From Zanthoxylum bungeanum (lineage: Eukaryota; Streptophyta; Magnoliopsida; Sapindales; Rutaceae): DNA of 64,000 nt. Positions 44,258-56,170 of this stretch are shown here, one piece after another (the stretch's first letter is position 1; every line of letters starts with the position of its first letter). The DNA is taken from positions 62,001 to 126,000 of the forward strand of contig SKCR01025325.1 in assembly GCA_019454045.1 (NCBI GenBank), read 5' to 3'. A program made the translations under genes and the position numbers. The notes under the pieces are model-generated. The model was not told the origin of the DNA, did no database searches, and saw only the letters and a list, made by a program, of their open reading frames with translations.

Positions 44258-46231
44258 TGTTGGTTTCTATAATATGTCCCAAACAAAGATTAAGCATGTG
44301 AAATACTATAAGAATATATATATAAACATGAAGTATGGCGGAATCATACTTACAATATCTTGTGATGAAGAAGATGATCAAATGGTAGAAGCTCCAAGTT
44401 ATGGAAGATTCGGCCAAGAGGAGGAAGAAGACTTGAAGCTCCAAGCTTTTGTATTCCAAGCTCTTTGATGGTTTCCCTATCACCTCTTTTGATCCCTTGC
44501 TTGTGCTAGCAAAAATGGAGAATAGAAGATCAAATCTTCCTTGCCCTTGTCAATGGAGTTCACGGCAATTTGAGAGAGAAGAGAGATTTTGTGTAAAGTC
44601 TTAATTGATTTTGTTTTACCAAAAATCAATTTATATTTATGTCATAATTTTATTAAATTAATAATAAATCTATGACATAAACCATGCAATGGCTTAGAGT
44701 GTCAAACACTCAAACTCCATGCAAAACCTTTGAGTGTAATGCACACTATCACCATGCAATGCCTTAGAGTGTTTTGTACACTATTAACATGCAATGCCTT
44801 ATCAATAAAATAATGCATATAATGACAAGTGTCATGTGGGCCCCACACGTTTCCAAATGAAAGTGGGCCCACGTCCACTCACGCGTTCGGGTTCGATATT
44901 TCCGAAATACCGAACTTACGTCGCGACGTTAATTCAATCGAATTTAAATAAATAACCGCGCCTAGCGAAATTATTATTTACGTCGCTAACGAATTATTTC
45001 TAAATTAACTCGTATGCCCGAATTAAAATCTAATTTTAATTTCGCGTCGAAATCGAATTTCAATTATTATATCGAATATAATAATCTTACTGATTAATTC
45101 CAAATTAATCATTCTCTCTCTCTAAATAAGGCACTTTATCCAAGATAAAGTTTCTCCGAATTAATCCAAGATTAATTAATTCGAATCAAATATCATAGGT
45201 GAATCTTCGGGAAGCGACCCAAGAGACCTCCGGATATTTTGGCAGTAAATACGGTCGTCGGATAATCCGAACACGTACGTACCTCGTACTACGTCTTTAC
45301 CGATTCACAAGACAAGGTTGGCTTCTAGCAAAGCGCCATGCCTACCCAATTCTCCAGAAATATTCTTATAGGAATATAAGATCTATATCAAGCGTAGTAT
45401 ACCGTAGTATTGCGTACATCGATCCAGTATCGGATGATCACATGCTAGGCCTAGGGCTGGAGATGTGTCTGCCCCGTACGAAACATATATCGGACATCAA
45501 GCAACTAGTCTCTTTAAATCGGACAATCCTGACCTGGTCATATTGTCCCGACGGTTGCAACCTTTTATAGAGTACTAGTTCTGTGCCCTGCGTGATCATC
45601 ACCTCCATATGTCTGAAGCGATACTTCCATCTTGACATCACATCCAGTACACTACGCTTCTCGATAAAAACCCAGAAGAGGTGTACACAGAACCGGTTAA
45701 GGTCCCCAACCACCAAAACCAAAGTTTACCGATTGTCGCAAGTACTAGCGATGTAAGTCTCAGGTTAAGACCATATACACCTACCCTGATGCGGCCTCCC
45801 ATAGACACATAGACATACTACCAATGGGATTCGCGGGGTCGGGTCTATCCAGAGCGAAGCTGTTTTCCGCACCATCGGTAAAACACAACCTCCTATCGCA
45901 CTTGCATAAGTATCCAATACTTAAATATATGAGAACTATGCCGTTGTGCCCTCACAACGTGCACAAGCGCAATACTAGCCTATTCCGCATTATCGATGTC
46001 CAGTCTCGATAATACTACGGCTAGGGATATTTAATGATTAAACCTTTATGGATTGATACTGTCTCATATCATCTCAATCCAGTACTAATCATATGGACTT
46101 TCGCCATTTATATATCAAAGTAAATAAAATTACAAAACGGCAAAAGGCAATTTCATTATCACATAGTTAATTTTGTACAATAATACAATATCATTTACAA
46201 ACAGTGACGCTATGGGACATAATGTCTAACA
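44258..46231 (-). repeat. E2 5' LTR
   Basis: TGTTGG to TAACA, 1974 bp, partner of 35981-37947. A GGGTC duplication near 45838-45845 and several 1-2 base gaps account for the length difference. Confidence 0.92.
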
Positions 46232-46400
46232 ACGTACCCCATTAGTCCAGATTGCCACCACCCTATACTTAGTGTATGTTCCTTTCAGATATGACTCTAC
46301 TCAATTCTTGTGCTGCCTCAACGAACTCTGGTTTAGAACTAACACTAGTACCGCAAAACACATAGATCTTTACAACTCATCTTCTTGAAGTTGCTTCCAT
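46232..46400 (-). pseudogene. LOG-like pseudogene, N-terminal part
   Basis: From ATG at 46400 the minus strand reads MEATSRR, a stop, then VVKIYVFCGTSVSSKPEFVE, AAQELSRVISERNIH, a stop, and a damaged YGGGNLGLMG (one base missing). This is the Rossmann-like N terminus of LOG-family phosphoribohydrolases, with the GGG nucleotide-binding turn. E2 inserted immediately after it; the protein resumes at 35980. Stops show that it was already dead or dies here. Sequence between 46401 and about 46495 is probably its 5' UTR or flank. Confidence 0.75.
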
Positions 46401-46499
46401 TTTTTCCTCAAATCTGGATGTCTAGATGAGTGCAATGACGAGCTGAATTTATAGAACCTGAAAAGGGGTGAGTAGTAATAGCACTAGTACCTGCCAAAT

Positions 46500-48021
46500 G
46501 ACAATTATTGGCTTAACAAGCTAAAAATAAAACGTGTGAAAGTCGAAACTCATGGAGCTTTTATGAACAAGTTATCTTTTACTTTGACTGAGCTGCTAAA
46601 TGAGCTCACCCATTACGAGTTCATGCTGGTGGATCCTCGTAAGCCCATTGGAGAGGTAACTATTACCGAATCTTCTAAATCTGCCAAGAACAAGAAGAAA
46701 GGCACTGGTAAGGCTAAGACAAAGCCTATGAAGAAGAAAAAGAGAAGCTCCAAGGATGCCAAGCCCAAAGGAAAGTGTTTCTATTGCAATAATGATGGGT
46801 ATTGGAAAAGGAAATGTCCTAAATACCGTGCTGAGTTGAAAGGGATGAAGGGTACAAGTAAATATGATTTACTTGTTACTGAATTTCAATTAGTGGTGGA
46901 TGATAAACCCGCATAGATTGTTGATTTTGCAGCTATTAACCATGTTTGTTCTTCTTTGTAGCTACTTGATTCATGGAAGGACCTTGTTGAAGGTGACTAC
47001 ACCAAGAGGGTCAGGACAAAGGATGCCGTTTCAGCAAGAGAATTAGGAGTTTCAAGTTTGAGTTTTTTCAATAACAGTTATTTAAATTTGAAAAAGTGTA
47101 TTATATTTTCCTGATTTTCGCAGGAATTTAATTTATGTTTCTAAACTTTTGGATGATAATTTTTCCGTTTCTTCTAATAGTAATTTGGTTATTATTGGTA
47201 GAAATGGATTAACTATATGCATAGGAAACTCAAAAAATAATTTATATGTGTTAAGGCCGTTAACACATAATTCATTGCTCAATTTTGAAATGTTCAAGGT
47301 TGAAAAATATAATACAAAACAGCAAAGGATTTCTCACGATGACACATATCTGTGGCATCTTAGACTTGGTTATATTAGCCTTGACCGGATATATAGTTTG
47401 ATAGTATAATGAGCTTTAGATTAGTTAAAGCTTGGAACTTTTCCAGTCTGTAATTATTATCTAGAATGAAAAATTACCAATAGAACTTTTACTGGAAATG
47501 GTATAAGAGTCAATCAACCACTTGAGCAAATACATTCTGACATTTACGGACCGATGAATGTAAGAGCCCAAAATGGTTATCAATACTTTGTCATATTTAT
47601 TGAAAATTATTCTAGATATGGGTATATTTACCTAATGCAGTATAAGTCATATATATTTGAAAAGTTCAAAGAGTATCGTGCTGAGGTTGAGAACCAATTA
47701 GATAAGACGATCAAAACTCTATGATCGGATCTTGAAGAAGAATACTTTGACAAAGATTTTGAGGAATTCTTATATTAGCATGGGATAGTATCTCAGCTCA
47801 TAACACCTGGAACACCACAACAAAATGGCGTTACAAAAAGAAGAAATTATACCCTACTAGCCATGACAAGATATATGTTTAGTTATAGTTCATTGCGTAG
47901 TTCATTCTGGGGATATGCATTACAAAGATCAATATATATCCTTCATGTAGTTCCATCTAAGTCTATTCCGAAGACTCATTTAGAGTTGTGGAGTGATCCT
48001 AAAGCTAGTTTACGACATTAT
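46500..48021 (+). pseudogene. Copia gag-integrase fragment, different subfamily
   Basis: Frame 46536-46916 is a Gag C-terminal part: FTLTELLNELTHYE, a Lys-rich tract, and a knuckle CFYCNNDGYWKRKC in which the zinc-ligand histidine is tyrosine. Broken protease-like sequence follows (IVDFAAINHVCSSL), then a pre-integrase module near 47330-47400 (YLWHLRLGYISLDRI, again His to Tyr). Integrase-core traces reach 48010 (YGPMNVRAQN, FWGYALQRSIYILHVVPSKS). Stops are numerous. The E3 LTR cuts it off at 48022. No LTR is seen on its left. Confidence 0.8.
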
Positions 48022-50043
48022 TGTTGGTCTACTCTAAGCTTCCCAAGATCATTAACAAGCATGAAACAAGTGTAAATACAATCATAGGAGGTGCGGAAAA
48101 CTCACATTGATCGGTCATGATGCTACGAAGAACAAAGAAAAACGAAATGCCCTCCTTGCGTGTGGTGAAGCTCGGTATTGGGCTGCATGGTGTGGGTGGT
48201 ATTCCTCCTCCAAGAATCGTCCATGGGTGTCCTTTGAAGCTCCAAGCTTTTGTGGATTCCATGCTCATGAAAACACTTCCCTATCACCTTGGTATATCTC
48301 CAATGGTGTGCTAGCACTTGTGATGTTGTTTGCCACAAAAATCATCACATCTCTTCTTGCCATTTTCGGTCAAACCAGAAGAAAAACAGAAGAGATAAGG
48401 CCATTCGACCGAGAGAGAAGATGAATAATTTTGGCTCCAAAACGTGTGAAACCATGAACTATGAGAGATATAGGAAAAAGAAAATGTAAAGAGGTTTATT
48501 TAATTTCCAAAATTTTAATAAACCATTTACCATAAACTTTTTCAAAAAGCAAAGCATTTAATGCTTTCTTTCATCTCACATCAACTCACATCAATCAATC
48601 AAATGTCACATCACTCAAAGTGACTTGCGATTTGACGTTTGATTTGACTTGCGTGCCACACTCGAATTCAAAATGCGAATGTGCTAGCAAATAATCCCGG
48701 GCTCACTAATTCCAAATTAACAAATTTTCGTTGCGACGCAATTAAACGATTACGCCTAGCGAAATCACTATTCACATCGCTAACAAATTAATTCTAAATT
48801 AATTCGTTTGCCCGAATTAAAATCTAATTTTAATTCCGCGTCAAAATACAATTTCGTATAATATATCAAATATATTATTTTATCGATTAATTCCAAATTA
48901 ATCATTCTCTCTTTAATTGATATTTTATCCCAGATAAAATATGTCCGCAATTAATCCCAGATTAATTTTCTCTCTTAAAATAATCCAAGATTAATTAAAG
49001 TGCGAGTCATACATCAGTGAATCTTCGAGAAGCGACCCATGAGATCCCCGGATATGTTGGCAGTAAAATGGGTCGTCGGACTATCCGAACACGTAAGTAC
49101 CTTGTAATACGTTTACACCGATTCACAAGACAAGGTTGGCTTCTAGCAAAGCGCCATGCCTACCCAATTCTCCAGAAACATGCTTACATGAATAAGCGAT
49201 CTATATCAAGCGTAGTATACCTAGTATCGTGTATGTCGATCCAGTATCGGATGATCACGTGCGAGGCCTGGGTCTGGAATTGTGTCTGCCCCGTACGAAG
49301 CACATATCAGATGTCTGGTAACTAGTCTCTATATCGGATAAACATGACCTTGTCATTTTATCCCGATGAATGCAGTACTAAAGTGTATTAGTTCCGTATC
49401 CTACGTGACCATCATCTCCATATGACTGGAGTAATACTTTCGTCTTGACATCACACCCAACACACTACGATTCTCGATATACCCAGAATTGGGGTACACA
49501 GAACCTGTTAAAGCCCGGGATGACCACAACTAAAGTATATTGATTGTCGTATGCATTAGCGGTGCAAGTCTCAGGTTAAGACTAAATACACCTACCCTGA
49601 TTTCGGACTTCCATAGACACATAATTGTACTACCAATGGAATTCCGAAGGGGTCTATCCAGAGCGACTCTGTTTCCCGTACCATCGGTAAAACATAACCT
49701 CCTATTACACTTGCATGAGTATCCTATACCCAAATATATGAGAACTATGCCGTTGTGCCCTCACAACACGCACAAGTGTAATACTAGTCTTTTACGCATT
49801 TATCAATGTCCAATCTCGATAATACTCTGACTAGGGATATTTAATGATTCTGCCTTCATGGATTGATACTGTCTCATATCATTCTCAATCCAGGCACTAA
49901 TCATAGGGACCTCTCATCATTTATACATCTAGGTGATCTAATCATAAATAATAAGAGTGCAATCTCCTTTGTCACATAGTTAATTTGTACAACAACACGT
50001 GATCTGTACAAATAGTGACGTTATGTGTCATAATTGTCCAACA
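48022..50043 (-). repeat. Copia element E3, 3' LTR
   Basis: TGTTGG to CCAACA on the plus strand, 2022 bp, followed by ATCTCCCACTTGGCC (the reversed purine tract). Same family as E1, E2 and E4, but diverged. The left flank is copia integrase sequence; the right-hand duplication cannot be checked because the other end is outside the window or displaced. Confidence 0.87.
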
Positions 50044-51747
50044 ATCTCCCACTTGGCCTATAGCCAGTCACTCGAGTGTCTACCACCTGAACTATGTACG
50101 GTTCGCTCAAATTGCTGAGAAAAGGTTTTTGTCAGTGGATTTTCATGATTATCTTCTGACGCGATTTCTACGATCATCTTATCGCCATGATGTATGATCC
50201 GAAGGAACCAGATGATTATCGAAGTATATATCTGGATCGGTGATGAGACCGTTAATTCTTTAGCCTGTGCTGCAGCCTAGCTCAGCTGCTAACAGAATTA
50301 TATCTAATCTAATTAGATTTATTATCGATCCGGAAGGCTTCTATTGCCGCCTTAGCTGTTGCAATAACCCACATTTGTTATTTATTCGGTAACAGTATCT
50401 TGCTTGGAAGATTTCCAGCTCACTGTACCGTTATTCAAACTGTATAGTACCGTTTTATCGGTTAGGAAACTTGTAGCAGTGATCCCAGTCACTTCAAGTT
50501 ATCCTTCTCCATAGTCCAGTGACTATAACTCGGATTAGCCTGTTTGTGACTATTTATGATCAAAGCATATTAGACACCAGGTCCCGTATATTTTTCAATG
50601 TACGAGTTCTCGGAGAGTTCTATGAAAACGAAGCTTTCGTCGATTATTTTATGGGAATATTGTTTCCAAGAAAAGACATATTATCATTATTTATAGGACA
50701 TCCACTGTCAGTGCGCTCCCACTAACCCTCTTATATACACAAGAATCATTTCGTTTTGATTAAATCATAAAACATTATGATTACATCAAAACGATAATTC
50801 CAAGAACCTATGCTTGTTTCAATCCAAACATGGATCGATTAACCTGCAAACCTTGTTTGCTAGTTATGGTACGAAAAAATCGTCAGGATGTTATAAACAT
50901 CCTCCAAAAGGTTTCCTTTTCGGGAAAGTGATTTTCCCGTTCCAGCTACCAAAATGTTTCATAAATGAAGCATGCAACTTTAGCAAGCATTATCTAAATG
51001 GATTTACCGTGGCCACAATTAAAAGGTTGAATCGAAATCAACACAATGTTGATAACGATCCCTTTCCGCTAAAATCCTAGCTTTACGCGTTGGTATATTG
51101 CCTTCCATGTACGTCTTCCTTGAAGACTTATATAGTACCAATAGGCACAATGCCTTGCGGTACATCAACTAGTGTCTAAACATAGTTGGTATACATGGAA
51201 TCCACTTCGGACTTTATGGCACTTTGCCATAATAGGGAGTCGATACCTTGTATCACTTCCTCATACATAGTCAGTTGGTATTCCTCAAAAGATTGACATC
51301 TTTATGAGGTGAGATCAGAAACCCATACCCCAGGTTGTTTTCTGACTCTCTCCGACATACGAGGTTTTGTGTATTTGAAGATTAATGTTATAGTTTCATC
51401 CTTGATGAACTATCTGTGTTCCATTAGGATTTGGTGCCTTAAATAGTATTACTCCGATTTTCATCGAGTTTTACTATCCTCCCACTTAACACTGCATATC
51501 GGTATTCCTCTTAGGAAAACCGCATGGTGAGCAACAATCTAATTGTTCTCTTGTGAGATGTATAAGTACTATACTTATGGTATCCCTAGGATAACCTACA
51601 ATTGGCACTTATCCAATTTGGGTTTTAGTTTGGTATCATCCAAACGTATACCTAGCATACCCAAATTATCAGGAATGTGAAACCCGGTTTCTTTCCCATT
51701 CATATCTAAGATGAAATTCTGTCAAACATATTTTAATTGAACCTTAT
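50044..51747 (-). pseudogene. E3 decayed pol remnant
   Basis: Homology to the reverse complement of E1 5068-8392 runs in order from the purine tract (50044-50058) through RNase H-like sequence near 50330-50430 to RT- and integrase-like blocks. There are no long frames. The element is cut at 51747/51748 by a Tat-like LTR within integrase; the remaining gag, leader and 5' LTR are not in the window. Confidence 0.72.
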
Positions 51748-53855
51748 TGTAGACAACAGAACTTGGGCGACGCTGTTCTAGGCTCGCGGCCTAGTTGGGA
51801 GTACGAATAACATGGAGTCGCCACCCGGTGTGAACCGGGACAAAGATTTAAGGCCACACTCACCCCTCGCAAGGGAAGACCTCAAACCGTTGGGTTCAGA
51901 ATGGTCCCTTACTTATGTCACTTGTGATGATATGATTTGTGCAATAAACTAACCGAATCTATTCAACATTCATGCTCAAGGGTACTTAGATCTAACATGC
52001 TTTCATCCAAATAACTCCACGCAATATAACACAACGAGCATATTGAACCATTAAACCAAAGCAAAAAATAACTAATTAAACATAAACATAAACTAAACGA
52101 AACATCATGCATAAAGAATGAAGAAACAACATGCCTAAATAACACAATCATTATTTGAAAATTAAATAACAAGACTAAATTAACTCATGCTTATAATAAT
52201 AAATAAACGGCCTAGAACTATGACATGCTCAAATATAAATTTGGATGAGACGAGATACGTGCATCTTAAGTGGTACGTGACGTTGTATCCCGATTGCAGA
52301 CCATACTACCGTCCATTCGGAATCGGCTATGGAATTTACGTCCGGGTTTCCATCTGATATACCACAAAAGAGAACACATATCCCGCTCATCCAACAATCA
52401 CATCATGCTTCAAACGACTCTCATGCAATTATATATCAAAATAAATAAAACAAAAATAAAGAAGATAAGTAGAAAGGTGCCCTCAGGTCTAACCTCTTTT
52501 GTCGTCTAAGAAAGGGCGTTACACGTCCGTTGGAAGGGTGAATGATCCGCAACTCTTTTGGTTCACTAATCCAACTTTTTCCTCGTTGTTTCGCTGTTTG
52601 GAGGCCGCTGTTTTCACTCCGTTTCGCTGCTGTTTTTGTTGTAATTTTGGGTCACTGTTTTTGGTAATTAGGGGACTGTTTTGAGGATTATTTGGACTGG
52701 TTTGGGGGAAGTTTTCGAAGGGTTTGGGGGCAATTTTCGTTACTATTTATGGCAGGTTTTTGGGGACTGATTTGGGCGTGCAGAGAGGGATTTTATGCGG
52801 CAGTTTGTGAGGTAATTCAGGGACTAATTCTGCGGCAGTTTTGGGGACTAAATACGTTCAGTTTCGGGGGTAGTTTTTGGATTGTTCTGGGCTTGTTTTG
52901 GTGTGTTGATGAGAGTGAAGGTGTGGTTGTGTGATGCTGATTAACGTGGCTGGCAGTGTGTGAGGGCTTATGGTGCGTGAGCTGAGGTTAATGTGTGTGG
53001 GGGCTAGGTGGCTGCTGTTTGAATAAGGTTTCAGCGTGAGTGGAGTATGTAGGTCAGGGGATTGAAGCGTGGGTTGGGGCTTGGTTAAAGGTGTGAGGAT
53101 AGGTGGCTTACATGAGTCAGTTGGTGAGGGGGTCCGTGTGCGATGAGGCTGGGCGTGACTTTGAGGGTGTGTGTGTTTGATGAAGAGGCAGCAACAAGTT
53201 TAGCGTGAAGAGTGGGGCAGGTTGCTTTGGCGTGTCAATCTTGTGTGTATGAGCTCTGAATTTTAGGGTTGATTTCGTGAGAATGAGCCAGCCAGTCAGG
53301 GTTTGGTTTGTGTGGAGAGGGGTTATTTTTATAGGCAATGGGATGGGTTTTACCTTGTTGGGGAAGGAATCAAATTTGTGTATTAATTATGAGATATTTT
53401 TAATTTAGTATGTGATAGAGAAAATCTTTTAATTAAGGGAAGTGATTTGATTTATTCTTTTTAGTTAATGATATGATTTATTTAAATTGGTAGGTGATTT
53501 AATTAAATTAGGAATGTGATTTATGTATTTTAGGAAAGGGGTTTAATTTAATTTAGGAAGGTGATTTAATTTGTGAAATGTGTTTTAATTTAATTTAATT
53601 TTGTTTTAATATTTAATTTGTGAGATGTGTTTTAATTATTTAATTTGTGAGATGTGATTTAATGGGTTTGGTGTGTTTTAAAACAGAGGTCCAACAAGCA
53701 ACCCGAAGCCAAACAACGAGGTTAAATCCAACAAAAATTCAATTTTCCAACTTTACCCTTCCAACGTCCGTTTCCCGCGGCTTTCACAACTAAAGAGGTA
53801 GTGTCCCCATACGAGACTCATCATCGGGCTGATATGCAAAAATGAAGTGCCTACA
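51748..53855 (-). repeat. 3' LTR of a Tat/Ogre-like gypsy element
   Basis: On the minus strand it starts TGTAGGCACTTCATTTTTGC and ends TTGTCTACA, 2108 bp. It shares the GGTGGCGACTCC, AGGGGTGAGTG and CCGAATGGACGG blocks with the solo LTR at 30926-34279. TATA on the minus strand is CCTATAAAAATAACC near 53322-53336. Upstream in element sense is a purine-rich AAATAGGGCGAC, so this is a 3' LTR with internal sequence continuing to the right. The flanking 5-mers cttat and gtcgc do not match, as expected for one end of a longer insertion. Confidence 0.82.
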
Positions 53856-53868
53856 GTCGCCCTATTTT
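53856..53868 (-). other. Polypurine tract of the Tat-like element
   Basis: Read on the minus strand, AAAATAGGGCGAC precedes the TGTAGG LTR start. Short G-rich tracts of this form border Tat-type 3' LTRs. Confidence 0.6.
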
Positions 53869-53984
53869 GATGGGACTTGTGCATTGTGTGACAATTACAA
53901 TCCTATCAAAGTATGTGCAATGCATTTTTACTTACCTGGCTCGCCAGCTGTCACCTGGTCTGCCTGCTGTGCTGAGTTGATAAT

Positions 53985-55010
53985 GCTAAACCCCGTACCT
54001 AGGGCGTCGCGGTTGCGTCTCCGTACCTAGAGTGCCGCAGTGATGATGTCAGTTGTCTAGATGTTAACCCCGTACCTAGGGTGTCCGCAGTGACGTCTCC
54101 GTACCTAGAGAGCCACAAATGTTTGAATAGTCCACATGCCGTACCTGGCGTGCTAACCCCGTACCTAGGGCGTCGCTGTGGTCTGAATGCTAACCTCGTA
54201 CCTAGGGTGTCGCAGTGACGTCTCCGTACCTAGAGAGCCACAAATGTCTGAATGCTAACCCCGTACCTAGGGCGTCGCTGTGGTTTGAATACTAACCCCG
54301 TACCTAGGGCGTCGCTGTGGTCTGAATGCTAACCCCGTACCTAGGGTGTCGCAGTGACGTCTCCGTACCTAGAGAGCCACAAATGTCTGAATAGTCCACA
54401 TGCCGTACCTGGCATGCTAACCCCGTACCTAGGGCGTCGCTGTGGTTTGAATACTAACCCCGTACCTAGGGTGTCGTAGTGATGTCTCCGTACCTAGAGA
54501 GCCACAAATGTCTGAATGCTAACCCCATACCTATCGCGGTGACGTCTCCGTACCTAGAGAGCCACAAATGTCTGAGTGCTAACCCCGTACCTAGGGTGTC
54601 ACGGTGACGTCTCCGTACCTAGAGAGCCACAAATGTCTGAGTGCTAACCCCGTACCTAGGGTGTCGCGGTGACGTCTCCGTACCTAGAGAGCCACAAATG
54701 TCTGAGTGCTAATCCCGTACCTAGGGTGTCGCGGTGACGTCTCCATACCTAGAGAGCCACAAATGTCTGAGTGCTAACCCCGTACCTAGGGTGTCGCAGT
54801 GATGCCTCTGTACCTAGAGTGCCACAAATGTCTGAATGCTAACCCCGTACCTAGGGTGTCCGCGGTGACGTCTCCATACCTAGAGAGCCACAAATGTCTG
54901 AATGCTAACCCCGTACCTAGGGTATCGCAGTGACGCCTCCGTACCTAGAGTGCCACAAATGTCTGAATGCTAACCCCGTACCTAGGGTATCACAGCTGTG
55001 ATATCTCTAT
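53985..55010. repeat. 65-bp tandem array in the Tat-like 3' region
   Basis: About 14 units contain GCTAACCCCGTACCTAGGG, GTCGC-GTGACGTCTCC and GTACCTAGAGAGCCACAAAT. The period is 65 (for example 54578 to 54643). Each unit has two half-units built on CCGTACCTAG. Units at the left edge are irregular, and variants with cgtacctggc are inserted at 54130 and 54400. Confidence 0.9.
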
Positions 55011-55139
55011 ACCCGGAGTGCCATACCTGGCAAAACTAATCTGATATCTCCATACCCGGAGTGCCGTACCTGGCTGATCTGATACTGATGTCTCAATACC
55101 CGGAGTGACATACCCGGAAAAATTGATGCTGATAATGAT

Positions 55140-55465
55140 GTGGGCCTCGCCCCCAGAGTGCCATACCCGGCGTGCCATTCTAGGAGTGCCATTCCCGGCG
55201 TGCCATTCTCGGCGTTCTCATTCTTGAGCTGTCCATTCCCGGACTATATCTCAATTCTCGGAGTGCCATTCTCGGCGTGCCATTCCCGGCGTGCTCATTC
55301 CCGAGCTGTCTATTCCCGGACTGTCCATTCTCGGACTATATCTCCATTCTCGGAGTGCCATTCCCGGCGTGCCATTCTCGGAGTGTCCATTCCCGGACTA
55401 TATCTCCATTCTCGGAGTGCCATTCCCGGCATGCCATTCTCGGCGTGTCCATTCCCGGACTAAAC
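55140..55465. repeat. Short CATTCCCGG / CATTCTCGG repeats
   Basis: Alternating GTGCCATTCCCGGC and GTGCCATTCTCGG words of about 14-18 bases, with an inserted GACTATATCTCCATTCTCGG block in several copies. They sit between the 65-bp array and the GGGCCTCGCC repeats and share words with both. Confidence 0.82.
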
Positions 55466-56170
55466 TGATATGATGTAATGTGGGCCTCGCCCCCAGAATA
55501 CCATACCCGACAGAAACTGATCTTATGTAATTTGGGCCTCGCCCCCAGAATGCCATACCCGGCAGAAATTGATCTGATGCTATGTGGGCCTCGCCCCCAG
55601 AATGCTATATCTGGCAGAACTGATCTGATGTAATGTGGGTCTCGCCCCCAGAATCCCATACCCGGCAATGCTGATACTGATGTAATGTGGGCCTCGCCCC
55701 CAGAATGCCATACCCGGCAAGACTCATACTGATAAAGATGTGGGTCTCGCCCCCAAAGTGCCATACCCGGCAAGACTGATAATGATGCTGATGTGGGCCT
55801 CGGCCCTGGGATTCATTCCAAATTCTGACGACATGGGCCTCGGCCCTGGGATTTATTCCAAATTCTGAAGACGTGGGCCTCGGCCATGGGATTCATTCCA
55901 AATTCTGAAGACGTGGGCCTCGGCCCTGGGATTCATTCCCGATGCTGCTGACAATGTGGGTCTCAACCCTGGGATTCATTCCCGATGCTGCTGATAATGT
56001 GGGTCTCGACCCTGAGTTGATACTGATGTGGGCCTCGCCCCAAACTGATACTGATGTGGGCCTCGCCCCCAGACTGAAATTGATGTGGGCCTTGCCCACA
56101 GACTGAAACTGATGTGGGCCTTGCCCCAAAATTGATACTGACGTGGGCTCGCCCTAAAACTGATACTGAT
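55466..56170. repeat. GGGCCTCGCC-based tandem repeats of changing period
   Basis: Units near 52 bp (55480-55790: GTGGGCCTCGCCCCCAGAAT, CCATACCCGGCAGA) change to 40 bp (55800-55960: CTCGGCC-TGGGATTCATTCC, for example 55873 and 55913) and then to about 30-35 bp (56020-56170). The common core GTGGGCCTCG-CC links all three. Confidence 0.87.

Larger units (their letters stand above)
35981..46231 (-). mobile_element. Ty1/copia LTR retrotransposon E2, full length
   Basis: Two LTRs (1967 and 1974 bp) with about 99 percent identity flank leader, gag, protease, integrase, reverse transcriptase and RNase H in copia order on the minus strand. The target duplication is imperfect: AAGTA at 35976-35980 and ACGTA at 46232-46236. 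Joining the two flanks restores the LOG-like sequence across the site, which independently confirms the boundaries. It is the youngest element in the window. The coding region is broken by at least five small frameshifts despite near-identical LTRs. At 10.25 kb it is long for copia because of the 2-kb LTRs and the leader of more than 2 kb. Confidence 0.93.

Noticed and set aside
53985..55010. 65-bp repeats as a possible CRISPR or minisatellite gene
   Set aside because: No variable spacers and no coding frame. Position just upstream of a Tat-like 3' LTR explains it.
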